Part shown: in pieces, positions 27,199 to 35,515 of the stretch | Layout: every line of letters begins with the position of its first letter | How positions within the stretch are numbered: position 1 is the stretch's first letter | From: DATIXJ01 sp963714795 | GTDB taxonomy: Bacteria > Bacteroidota > Ignavibacteria > UBA10030 > SZUA-254 | Length of the DNA stretch: 64,000 nucleotides | Direction of reading: 5' to 3' | Assembly (NCBI GenBank): GCA_963714795.1 | Contig: CAVQPS010000010.1 | Span: forward strand, 598,308-662,307 | The notes under the pieces: model-generated | Database searches by the model: none | Told to the model about the DNA's origin: nothing | The model's input: the letters and a program-made list of their open reading frames with translations, nothing else | Program-made: the position numbers and the translations under genes

Positions 27199-27318
27199 GA
27201 TGTTTAGTAAAGTGAAAGCTCATTCGACCTATGGTGGTTCGTGAGAAGATAGATTCGATACGAGGTGAAGAAGAATGAGTTTTTTGCCGCTGCAAGAGAT
27301 TTGCAGCGGTTTTTTTTT
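27199..27318 (+). ncRNA. Candidate structured small RNA of about 120 nt
   Basis: Between the divergent STAS and PpiD genes there is no gene for 385 bp, yet a defined transcript can be drawn. It has a -7 element at 27187, a closing stem CTCATTC (27219-27225) with GAATGAG (27273-27279), an extra ACCT/AGGT helix (27227-27230 with 27263-27266), an inner TCGT/ACGA pairing, then a strong terminator. A 14-codon ORF (MFSKVKAHSTYGGS, 27200-27244) lies at its 5' end and might be a leader peptide. It does not resemble 6S RNA, tmRNA, SRP RNA or RNase P. The assignment rests on base pairing and context only. Confidence 0.5.
27287..27318 (+). terminator. Strong rho-independent terminator
   Basis: Perfect 9-bp stem CCGCTGCAA/TTGCAGCGG with loop GAGAT followed by nine T. 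It lies 120 bp upstream of the PpiD start codon, so it must end a transcript that begins in the intergenic space. Confidence 0.9.
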
Positions 27319-27439
27319 ACCGCAAAAGACCGCCCATGGGAAAATCCTACCGACGAAATGTCGTTGCTTCTAAGGCATTTTTCTCGTATATTTTAAGATA
27401 TTTCATTTCCACTACTTTTTTCAAAGGATTTATACCGTT

Positions 27440-29548
27440 ATGCCTTTAATGACCAAAATTCGCGAAAGCTTAGGAACATTCTTTTTGGTTTTCTCCGTCT
27501 TGTTTGTCGTCTACATGGTTCTCGATTGGGGAATGGATATAACCGGACGACGCCGGGGCGATCGCACGCAATCACAGGAAATTGGAAAAGTCAATGGCCA
27601 CGAAATTTTCGTCAAGGATTTTTCGGACCTCGTCCGCCGTGCCGCCGATAACCAGAAGTCCCAAACCGGTTCAGAACCCGACGAAGATCAGCTGAAGACT
27701 CTCCGCGAGCAGGTTTGGAATCAAATGGTTGACGATATATTGTATGAGGATCAGATTAAACGGTTAGGCATTACCGTCACCGATCAGGAAATTATCGACT
27801 GGGTACGCGGCAACGATCCGCCGGCATTTTTGAAACAGCAATTTACAGATTCAACCGGTACGTTCAACCGGCAGGCATACGATGCTACCATCATGGACCC
27901 AAAAAACAAAGCGATCATGGTGAGCATCGAGTCCAGTCTTCGGAAACAACGGGAACGGGAAAAACTTCAAAGCCTCATTACCACCAGCATCCAGACGGAT
28001 GAAAATGAAATTCGCCAGCGCTTTATCGATCAAAATGTAAAATTCAATGCCGGCTTTCTCTATTTCGATCCGAACGTTCTTGTGAAAGACGATGAGATTA
28101 AAGTAACCGATGACGACCTCAGACAATTTTATAACGAACATTCCGACGAATTTAAAGTTGAGGCGACCCGCAAACTCAAATACGTGATGTTCAGCAATGT
28201 ACCGTCACGCGGCGATTCTGAAAGTGTTGTATCAGCGCTCGACGATGTTCAAAAACGTGTAGCCGCTGGCGCAGACTTTCTCGACCTCGCAAAACAGGAA
28301 TCCGAAACACCGATCTCCGATACATACTACAAGCATGGCGATCTCCCGCAGGATCAGGAAAATGCAATCTTCGCCGCAAAGGATGGAGATGTTCTCGGTC
28401 CGATACAATCGAACGACGGTTATCATCTTATCAAGGTTCTCGATTTTCGCAACGGATCGAATGCGGCGGTTCATGCAAGTCATATTCTTATCAGCATCCA
28501 AAATAATGACAGCGTAACCGCCTTAAAACAGGCGAAAGATGTTTTGGCACAGGCAAAGAGCGGAAAAGATTTTGCAGCGCTTGCCATGCAGTATTCCAGA
28601 GATCCCGGATCCGCAGCACGGGGCGGCGATGTCGGCTGGTTCAGCAAGGGAAAAATGGTGCCGCCGTTTGAACAAGCGGCGTTTAAAGCCAGCGCAGGTC
28701 AAATCGTGGGACCCGTTCGGACACAGTTCGGATATCACATCATCAAGGTTCTTGCCAAGGACAGCCGTGATGTAAAAATCGCGGATCTCCACATGGCGGT
28801 TCACATCAGTTCACAGACACAAAGCGATATTTCCCAGCGTGCTCAGGATTTTATCTATCTGGCAAAACAAGGTTCATTCGAGAAAGAAGCCGAACAGAGT
28901 AAATACAGAGTGCAGGAAACTCTTCCCTTCCAGAAGGATGCGGTCGTTCCCGGATTCGGTTTGAACAACGCGATCAATAAATTTGCATTCAATAATAAAT
29001 CCGGCTCCATCAGCGATCCGATCACGGTCCAAAACGGTCTGGCGGTACTCATGGTTTCCGAAGTCAAGGAAGCAGGCATGCGATCGTTTGACGAAGTAAA
29101 ATCTACGTTGGACGCCCGCGTCAAACGGGATAAAAAGATGGAAAAGACAAAAACGATGGTTGCCGGTATGCGGCAATCTCTTGCCAAAGGCGATAGTCTC
29201 GGAAAAATCATATTGACGCATACAGGTATTCCGGCTGTTCAGCATTGTAACGATGTGACGTTGGGTGGATTTATTCCCGGCGTTGGAAGAGATTTGAGTT
29301 TCATCGGAACGTTAAGTCAGATACAGCCCGGCGAAATTTCCCAGCCGGTCGAAAGCCAGCGCGGTATTTACCTCATTCAACTGCAAAATAAAACACCGTT
29401 CGATTCATCTGCCTATACGACACAGCGCGAGACGTTACGATCTCAGGTGTTGACGGAAAAACGGAATCGTGTCTTGTCCGAATGGACCGAAGATTTGAAA
29501 AAGAAAGCCGATATTGTCGATAACCGCGATACGTTTTACCGCGAGTAA
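27440..29548 (+). CDS. PpiD-like periplasmic foldase with parvulin PPIase domains
   Basis: 702 residues. A single N-terminal membrane anchor (FFLVFSVLFVVYMVLDWGM, about residues 14-32) is followed by a SurA-N-like chaperone region (IGKVNGHEIFVKDFSDLVRR; EQVWNQMVDDILYEDQIKRLGI). Then come at least two parvulin-type rotamase domains: KYVMFSNVP...GDVLGPIQSNDGYHLIKVLDF, about 240-335, and ASHILISIQ...GGDVGWFSKGKMVPPFEQAAF...FGYHIIKVL, about 345-440. The C-terminal part has a third rotamase-like remnant (PGEISQPVESQRGIYLIQL). It is inferred to be anchored in the inner membrane and to help fold exported proteins, which fits the many secreted proteins nearby. Shikimate kinase follows after 129 bp. 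Confidence 0.92.
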   Translation: MPLMTKIRESLGTFFLVFSVLFVVYMVLDWGMDITGRRRGDRTQSQEIGKVNGHEIFVKDFSDLVRRAADNQKSQTGSEPDEDQLKTLREQVWNQMVDDILYEDQIKRLGITVTDQEIIDWVRGNDPPAFLKQQFTDSTGTFNRQAYDATIMDPKNKAIMVSIESSLRKQREREKLQSLITTSIQTDENEIRQRFIDQNVKFNAGFLYFDPNVLVKDDEIKVTDDDLRQFYNEHSDEFKVEATRKLKYVMFSNVPSRGDSESVVSALDDVQKRVAAGADFLDLAKQESETPISDTYYKHGDLPQDQENAIFAAKDGDVLGPIQSNDGYHLIKVLDFRNGSNAAVHASHILISIQNNDSVTALKQAKDVLAQAKSGKDFAALAMQYSRDPGSAARGGDVGWFSKGKMVPPFEQAAFKASAGQIVGPVRTQFGYHIIKVLAKDSRDVKIADLHMAVHISSQTQSDISQRAQDFIYLAKQGSFEKEAEQSKYRVQETLPFQKDAVVPGFGLNNAINKFAFNNKSGSISDPITVQNGLAVLMVSEVKEAGMRSFDEVKSTLDARVKRDKKMEKTKTMVAGMRQSLAKGDSLGKIILTHTGIPAVQHCNDVTLGGFIPGVGRDLSFIGTLSQIQPGEISQPVESQRGIYLIQLQNKTPFDSSAYTTQRETLRSQVLTEKRNRVLSEWTEDLKKKADIVDNRDTFYRE

Positions 29549-29677
29549 GACATTTCGATAAAAAGTTTATCCGGGCAGACGACTTGATTGTCTTTCCATT
29601 CGGTATGGCAATCGGGCGAATTTGTTTTCCATTGGCATCGTGATCAATCTTCACTCTGGAATTATCTCTTAACGATA

Positions 29678-30229
29678 ATGGCAGACGATCGTCGACATCT
29701 CGTTTACCTTACCGGCTTCATGGGAAGCGGCAAAAGTACCATCGCTCCGATCCTCGCAAACACCCTCGGCTACCAGCATATCGATATCGATAAAGAGATC
29801 GAGAAAATTACCGGGAAAAAAGTCTCGGAGATTTTTTCCGATTTAGGTGAACCGTATTTCCGGAGTGCTGAATCTTCCATCCTTCACGATGCCAGCACAC
29901 AAACAGGTTGCATCGTCTCACTCGGCGGCGGAACGATTGCCAGCAATGCAAATCTTCAACTGATAAAATCGACCGGCATTCTGATCTATCTGAAAGTCGG
30001 ACCGGAACAGATTTTCAAACGGATGAAATATAAAACAGACAGGCCGCTTCTCCGCTCACCCGACGGGACAACCGTCAGCGATCAGGAACTTCAGCTTCGC
30101 ATTCAAAAACTTCTGGAGATGCGTGAGCCGTTTTATGCCGCGGCAGACCTCACGATTGCAACGGACAATCGACGTGTCGGCATTACCGTTGATGAAATCG
30201 TTCACGCACTGAAATCCCTCCACAAATAG
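29678..30229 (+). CDS. aroK: Shikimate kinase
   Basis: 183 residues from the ATG giving MADDRRHLVYLTGFMGSGKST; the open frame extends 30 codons further left but without homology. Phosphorylates shikimate with ATP in the chorismate pathway. Visible are Walker A GFMGSGKST (residues 13-21), the shikimate-binding HIDIDKEIE segment, EPYFRSAE with the conserved arginine, SLGGGT and the lid segment TDRPLL. Length is normal for the family. It lies on the same strand as the PpiD gene and may share its transcript. Confidence 0.93.
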   Translation: MADDRRHLVYLTGFMGSGKSTIAPILANTLGYQHIDIDKEIEKITGKKVSEIFSDLGEPYFRSAESSILHDASTQTGCIVSLGGGTIASNANLQLIKSTGILIYLKVGPEQIFKRMKYKTDRPLLRSPDGTTVSDQELQLRIQKLLEMREPFYAAADLTIATDNRRVGITVDEIVHALKSLHK

Positions 30230-30377
30230 GCACATGTTGCATTCTATCATTGAATTACACACCCTGAGAGAATGAAGTGTTTTAGCAATGTTACCATCTT
30301 GATAATGTACAGATTATTAAGTAAGTTCTTCAATGTTTGATGGGTTTGGACAGAATATTCAATCTAAAAAATGTCCC

Positions 30378-30878
30378 ATGCGTACACTTTTCTTTTTGAT
30401 TTTCCTTTATCCAGTTTTTTGGGCATTGTTAATTTGCGGATGTACAAGCACTAAGAATCTTGGAAGTTCATTGGATTGTCCAGTCTTATCCCCAAGTGAT
30501 ACTTCGGTTCACATTACCAACCTAACCGTTGCTTCCGTGAAAGAGGAAATTACGTCAGACAGCATAGCATTCTGGCTCATAAATTATGCACTCAAGGAAG
30601 TGTCACATCGTTATATAGTGGGTGGTAGGTGGATAGATGAATCTTTAAGACATTCTCAAGCTGCGCTTGACTTCTTCAATAATGAAATGAAGAGAATAAC
30701 TGCTGATTGGAAAACAATTGAACCATCTTTATATCCTACCAATAGGATTTTCTATTATGAAAAAAAAAGTGGGGATAGATTTAATGGTTGTACAAGAATG
30801 GGAATCATCATTGTGACGAACTGTACAATTAAAGCAGAAATGACTTTAGAGATGGATTGTGTGGTTTCAACTCCATGA
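30378..30878 (+). CDS. Lipoprotein of unknown function
   Basis: 166 residues from the ATG giving MRTLFFLIFLYPVFWALLICGC, a lipoprotein signal with lipobox LICGC; a longer frame to 30333 adds a polar leader and is less likely. The mature part contains NYALKEVSHRYIVGGRWIDESL and FYYEKKSGDRFNGCTRMG. No family was recognised. Codon use is visibly more AT-rich than that of aroK, hinting at transfer. REP-like palindromes follow directly after its stop. Confidence 0.65.
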   Translation: MRTLFFLIFLYPVFWALLICGCTSTKNLGSSLDCPVLSPSDTSVHITNLTVASVKEEITSDSIAFWLINYALKEVSHRYIVGGRWIDESLRHSQAALDFFNNEMKRITADWKTIEPSLYPTNRIFYYEKKSGDRFNGCTRMGIIIVTNCTIKAEMTLEMDCVVSTP

Positions 30879-30888
30879 ATACCTTCGT

Positions 30889-30941
30889 TGTCCGAGTGTT
30901 GTACACTCGGACACTGGTGGTCCGACAGTGCAACTGTCGGA
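30889..30941. repeat. Pair of REP-like palindromes
   Basis: Two hairpins in tandem: arms TGTCCGAGTGT/ACACTCGGACA (30889-30913, perfect) and TCCGACAGT/ACTGTCGGA (30921-30941, perfect). The same two arm types recur at 40961, 41312 and 41982 around the RAYT transposase gene. There is no T run, so they are not ordinary terminators. Confidence 0.8.
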
Positions 30942-30980
30942 AAACAGGGACACTCCACCCGTAAATCTCAAATATAACCG

Positions 30981-31598
30981 TTAAATAATACTTCTCAGTT
31001 GTTCGATTTCTCCGGCAAGAGCGGTTTGTCCCGCAACCGTAGATACGTCAGCGGCGAAAGCGGGATCGATGATCTGTACCTGATGGAGGCTGGAAACATA
31101 ATCGGGAGATGACTGCGCGAAGTAATCCTCGGCAAGGAGCAGATGAAGTTCGGCAGCATTGATGGAAGCATTGTGAACAAAAGCCCAATTACTGTTGGAT
31201 CCCAAAACCGACAGTGCAGAGGAAATGGACTGAGTATAATTTTTCTGAGCGTTGTACGCGAACGCAAGTCCCGCATTCATTTCCACGCTCAGACTGTCGG
31301 GCGCGTTCGTGTCTTTGGTCAACCCGTTCGTAAAATTGGAAACCGCCGAGGATGGTAAATTCAATTTCGCATTTGCCCAGCCGGCGCCGTTATACGCATC
31401 GACATAATTCCCGTCTTCGCTGATTGCGCTGTTGAAACTCGTCAGTGCCGCCTGGTAACTGGCACCGCTAAAAGCGCCCCAACCGTCGGCTGTGTATTGC
31501 GCCGCGGTTTTATTTGGCGTTCCGGTCGTATCTTTCTGGCAACCGGTTATCGCAATACAACAGAACAATCCTATAAGAAAAATTCTCATATTCGTCAT
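30981..31598 (-). CDS. TPR-containing lipoprotein
   Basis: 205 residues. Lipoprotein signal MTNMRIFLIGLFCCIAITGC (acceptor Cys 20). The mature part has TPR-like units (GWGAFSGASYQAALTSFNSAI; VDAYNGAGWANAKLNLPSSAVSNFTNGL; AGLAFAYNAQKNYTQSIS). The start is 3 nt after the stop of the T9SS propeller gene, with GAGGTGA of the upstream gene's end acting as ribosome site, so translation is probably coupled. A role as a periplasmic accessory to the secreted propeller protein is possible but is only inferred from position. Confidence 0.82.
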   Translation of the reverse strand: MTNMRIFLIGLFCCIAITGCQKDTTGTPNKTAAQYTADGWGAFSGASYQAALTSFNSAISEDGNYVDAYNGAGWANAKLNLPSSAVSNFTNGLTKDTNAPDSLSVEMNAGLAFAYNAQKNYTQSISSALSVLGSNSNWAFVHNASINAAELHLLLAEDYFAQSSPDYVSSLHQVQIIDPAFAADVSTVAGQTALAGEIEQLRSII

Positions 31599-31601
31599 TG
31601 A

Positions 31602-34600
31602 TCACCTCACCATAAGCATTTTTCCGACACCGGTAAACCGGGTGGCACCATTCAATTGTGAACTCAGCCGGTAAAAATAGACACCGCTGGCAACCTGCTT
31701 GCCTGAACCATCCTGCCCGGACCACACGACCGAATAATTTCCCGCGTCGCGCTCACCGTCGACCAGCGTAGTCACTTTTTTTCCGGTTATATCATAAATC
31801 TCCAATTGGACGGAACCGCGCTCCACCAGACTGAATGAAATTGTCGTCGTCGGATTGAACGGATTAGGATAATTTTGACGCAACACATATTCTTGCGGAA
31901 GAGACGGCGCAACAACCTGATTGAGGTATCCAAGGGCAAACATTCCAAGCTGTGAGATATTTGCACGAACCTGTTTGTGCGGAACATCGATTTCACTTTC
32001 CACCGGAACCCATGCCGTTCCCGTATTTTTCAGAACCGTCAGGTGACGTTCGTCGCGGCCGGCAAGTTGTTCTTCGGTGTAAGCAAATTGAATCGACACA
32101 GCTCCCGCAAATTCTTTCGCGGGACCGAATGTGTACGGAGTTCCCAGAACGGTATCGGATATCATCGACGATCGTTCCTGAACGACGGTAACATACGTAT
32201 CTTCCGTCAGAGCACCCGGTGAAACATTCAATGCGGCATCATTCGATTCGGTCTGAACGGTCCCTCCTTCATCCTGCTTCAACAGTTGTACCTGAAAACC
32301 GCGTGAACCGATCACTGTGTGCGCGCTGGAATCTTCCGCAGAGCTGTTGAGCGTGAGAATACCGCTGCCGGTGAATTGATAACTTCCTTTAAAAACACGA
32401 TAAGAATTTTGCGTCATCGGAACCGATTGCGGTTGATTCGCGCCGACCGTCACCGATAATGTCGGAACGGTTGAAAGCGATTCGGCCGACGTGATAAAGA
32501 AATCGACGAACTTCGAAAGAATCGAATTTTGATGAATAATAATGGAAAGCACGCCCGATGTAACACCGAACGGAATCGTGCTTTTGAACATTCCCCTGCC
32601 GTGCGTTGCGGCTAACACATAACCGTCCTTCCGCAAATCCAGATCGACGACAGAAACGTTTGCCATGCCGGTATTCTGTACCAGCCACGTAACGCCTCCG
32701 TCGATCGATTCAAAAACTCCAAGATCGGTCCCGATCATCATATGGTTTGCATTCGCGGAATCGAGCAAAACGGTATTGACCGGAATGTCCGGCAGGTTGC
32801 CGCTGATATCGCTCCACGATACTCCGCGATTGACTGTCCGAAACACGTGTCCCGGTGACGATGGTGTGTTTGTATTATAGCCGGAAAAGGTTGCGATCGC
32901 CCGGCTTGCATTCGACTGGTCGATGACAATATCGGAGACATACCGATTCGGTAACGGAGACTTCGTCACATTTGTCCAGAGCGTGCCGGTATTGGTTGTC
33001 ACTTGAATGCGCGAAGAAAGAGTATCGTACCCGCTGGTGCCGGCATATATTGTCTGGGTAGAAGTTTTCGCAATTGCCAATGCGGTAATCACCGAACCGG
33101 ATGAAGATGTGCTTCCCGGTCCGTCTCCGGTGAGATCGCCGCTGATTGCGTTCCAGGAATTTGCTCCGTCGGTGGATCGAAAGACCCGGTATGTTCCGGC
33201 AACGAGGTTTTGTGAATTCGACGGATCCAAAACAAACGGAGCGATAAATCCGCACCGGTCCGATGTCCCGTTACTTGCATTCGGTCCGGATGTGGGAATC
33301 CCGTTTATCGATCGCTGAAACGAAACGCCGGAATTTATCGATTTCTGAATAGCGAGGTAAACATACTCTGTATAAATTGTGGTTGGAGTATTCGGATCGA
33401 CAATCGTTACTCCGCCGTCACCGGAAAAAACCTCATTCCATGTCGTCGAGGAAGATGTTTTCAATGTGCCGTTGTCCTGCGTCCCTCCAAAATAAATATC
33501 GGCAGTGGGATCGGAAGAGCCGCTGTAAAACTGTGCCGTTGTCAGTCCGGAATTAACGGCAGTAAAACTGACTCCTGCATTCAGCGATTTGAAAACCCCG
33601 CCGTCATTACCGGCAAATACGGTTGTCGGAGCAGACAGATCATAAACGATCGCGTGCTGATCGACATGCATACCGCCTGCATTGCCGTCGCTGATGCGCG
33701 CCCAGGATGTCCCACTGTTGGTTGATCGAAACATATTGATCCCGCCGGTCAGCACAACAGTTTCATTCGTTGGATCGACAGCAATGACATTATTATACCA
33801 TCCCTGTCCTCCTAAATGAGTACCGTTGACCAACGGGTCACTATCGAACGGCGTTGCAACGGCAGACCACGTCGCACCGCCATCCGTTGATGTCTGAATG
33901 CTTTGAGTATAATAATTGGAATCTGCTAAACAAGCATACAATCGTAGAGGATTAGTCTTCGCAATAGCAATACTGATGCGTGTATATTTGGTGGATGTCG
34001 AAGGGAAACCGACCGACGGAGATTTGGATATATTGGCCCAGCTTGTTCCACCATTTGTTGTTTTCCAGATACCGTTGCTATTGAATAATCCAAACGATCC
34101 GTATAAAACATTCGGGTTGGTCGGATCCATGACAAGATCCGTACAGAATTTCAAACTTCCGCCACTCACCGTACCGCCGGCAGAAGAAAGTTTCGCCCAG
34201 CTTGCACCGGCATCCGTTGACTTCCACACACCGACATCGACTGCCGATACCGCCGCATAGATTGTGTTCGAATTCAAAGGATTGATAACAATTTTGTTGA
34301 TGAAGACAACCGGCAATGACGCTCCCACGAAATTATTCAGAACTGTCCATGTTCCGCCGCCATCGGTAGATTTCAACACACCGATCCCGCGTAATGCATC
34401 GATGTTGTAATAACCTTCCCCTGTGCCGGCATAAATAATATTCGGATTGGTCGGATCGAGAGAAAGACATCCGATCACTAAATTGTTTGCAAGGTCGGTC
34501 AGCGGATTCCAGGATCCCCCGGCATCGGTGCTTTTCCAGATGCCGCCGCTTACCGATCCGGCGTACAGAATGTGGTGAAGCGTATCGATCGCAATCGACC

Positions 34601-34925
34601 GCATGCGCCCGGCGATATTTGTCGGACCGACCGATGTCCACGATATCGCGTTGACAGAACGCGTGTTATCCTTGAAATTCATTTCTTGAATTTTTGAAGT
34701 CGCTTTTTCGTGCCAGTCCTGAGGAATATGGCCGGATGGAAACGCCCGCTGATCGTTATACCACCGGAACGCCTCGAGTGCATATTTTGCCTCCTGCTGT
34801 TCCTCTTCTTTGGTTTCACGTACCGACTCACGCCCGGATGGTTCATTGCGCAACCCGACAGTTTTCCACAAAACGACGGCAAAGAGAATTGCGGTAATGA
34901 CGATAAGAACGAAACGGATTTTCAT
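31602..34925 (-). CDS. Secreted Asp-box beta-propeller protein with T9SS sorting domain
   Basis: 1107 residues. N-terminal signal (MKIRFVLIVITAILFAVVLW). After a charged helix of about 60 residues comes WTSVGPTNIAGRMRSIAID, the typical opening of VPS10/sortilin-like exported propellers, then repeated Asp-boxes (KSTDAGGSW, KSTDGGGTW, KSTDAGASW, KTTNGGTSW, RSTNSGTSW; about residues 120-780). A domain with GGTVQTESNDAALNVSPGAL and FAYTEEQL resembles ZU5-like modules (about 880-1000). The end is a type A sorting domain (RQNYPNPFNPTTTISF ... GVYFYRL ... GKMLMVR). Unlike the propeller at 4122-8762 it lacks FN3 repeats. Two lipoproteins flank it on the same strand, suggesting a three-gene unit. Confidence 0.9.
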   Translation of the reverse strand: MKIRFVLIVITAILFAVVLWKTVGLRNEPSGRESVRETKEEEQQEAKYALEAFRWYNDQRAFPSGHIPQDWHEKATSKIQEMNFKDNTRSVNAISWTSVGPTNIAGRMRSIAIDTLHHILYAGSVSGGIWKSTDAGGSWNPLTDLANNLVIGCLSLDPTNPNIIYAGTGEGYYNIDALRGIGVLKSTDGGGTWTVLNNFVGASLPVVFINKIVINPLNSNTIYAAVSAVDVGVWKSTDAGASWAKLSSAGGTVSGGSLKFCTDLVMDPTNPNVLYGSFGLFNSNGIWKTTNGGTSWANISKSPSVGFPSTSTKYTRISIAIAKTNPLRLYACLADSNYYTQSIQTSTDGGATWSAVATPFDSDPLVNGTHLGGQGWYNNVIAVDPTNETVVLTGGINMFRSTNSGTSWARISDGNAGGMHVDQHAIVYDLSAPTTVFAGNDGGVFKSLNAGVSFTAVNSGLTTAQFYSGSSDPTADIYFGGTQDNGTLKTSSSTTWNEVFSGDGGVTIVDPNTPTTIYTEYVYLAIQKSINSGVSFQRSINGIPTSGPNASNGTSDRCGFIAPFVLDPSNSQNLVAGTYRVFRSTDGANSWNAISGDLTGDGPGSTSSSGSVITALAIAKTSTQTIYAGTSGYDTLSSRIQVTTNTGTLWTNVTKSPLPNRYVSDIVIDQSNASRAIATFSGYNTNTPSSPGHVFRTVNRGVSWSDISGNLPDIPVNTVLLDSANANHMMIGTDLGVFESIDGGVTWLVQNTGMANVSVVDLDLRKDGYVLAATHGRGMFKSTIPFGVTSGVLSIIIHQNSILSKFVDFFITSAESLSTVPTLSVTVGANQPQSVPMTQNSYRVFKGSYQFTGSGILTLNSSAEDSSAHTVIGSRGFQVQLLKQDEGGTVQTESNDAALNVSPGALTEDTYVTVVQERSSMISDTVLGTPYTFGPAKEFAGAVSIQFAYTEEQLAGRDERHLTVLKNTGTAWVPVESEIDVPHKQVRANISQLGMFALGYLNQVVAPSLPQEYVLRQNYPNPFNPTTTISFSLVERGSVQLEIYDITGKKVTTLVDGERDAGNYSVVWSGQDGSGKQVASGVYFYRLSSQLNGATRFTGVGKMLMVR

Positions 34926-34937
34926 TGTCGGTAATGA

Positions 34938-35396
34938 TTATTGATTGAAGATTTCATACAAAATCCATGATCGTTGTTGATTGAGAGAGATTTTTCCTTT
35001 GAACGTATTTCCTTTTTTCAATGATCGCACCGAAAACAGCGAAAGATTTTTAGGGTTCGTCATATCGACGGTCGATGAATCGGTCAACACAAACTGCGGT
35101 GTCAGCGTCAGGTGTTCGCCGGGCGAAGCAAAACCACCTTCCGGCGATAAAAGCGTGCGAACAAGGACAGAAACTTTGTATTGCTGTTCATCGATCAAAA
35201 ATACAGAATCGACAACTGCCTCGACGGAAGAAACATTTTGCTGTACCGCATTCGGAGCATGATGGATTTCAGGAAATGCAGCAACGGCTGTACTGTCGTT
35301 GCCAGAATGTTGCGATTGATCGGCAGTCTTCGGGACAAAACAACCGGTTGCCCCCAGGACACAGAACAGGAATGCGTAATATACTTTACACTGCAT
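34938..35396 (-). CDS. Lipoprotein of unknown function
   Basis: 152 residues with lipoprotein signal MQCKVYYAFLFCVLGATGC (acceptor Cys 19) and a low-complexity linker (DQSQHSGNDSTAVAAF). The folded part is beta-rich (YKVSVLVRTLL, LTLTPQFVL, GNTFKGKISLN). No family was recognised. It is the first gene of the minus-strand set ending with the T9SS propeller (12 bp gap) and the TPR lipoprotein, so the three are probably cotranscribed. Confidence 0.75.
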   Translation of the reverse strand: MQCKVYYAFLFCVLGATGCFVPKTADQSQHSGNDSTAVAAFPEIHHAPNAVQQNVSSVEAVVDSVFLIDEQQYKVSVLVRTLLSPEGGFASPGEHLTLTPQFVLTDSSTVDMTNPKNLSLFSVRSLKKGNTFKGKISLNQQRSWILYEIFNQ

Positions 35397-35460
35397 CGGT
35401 ATAATATGCTGACATTTTGTATGAAAATCAAGAACTCGTCAGTTTTTCAGAACCATCCTG

Positions 35461-35492
35461 TTTGCACAACTCACAAATTAAGCCTATCTTTG
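35461..35492 (+). promoter_or_regulatory. Bacteroidota-type promoter (TTTG / TAnnTTTG)
   Basis: TTTG at 35461-35464 and TATCTTTG at 35485-35492 are separated by 20 nt, matching the -33/-7 promoter of Bacteroidota. The predicted start lies about 15 nt before the start codon of the TPR protein at 35516, giving a very short leader. It would drive the TPR-obg-yebC group. Confidence 0.6.
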
Positions 35493-35515
35493 ATTGACTT
35501 TTCAGAAAATATTTC

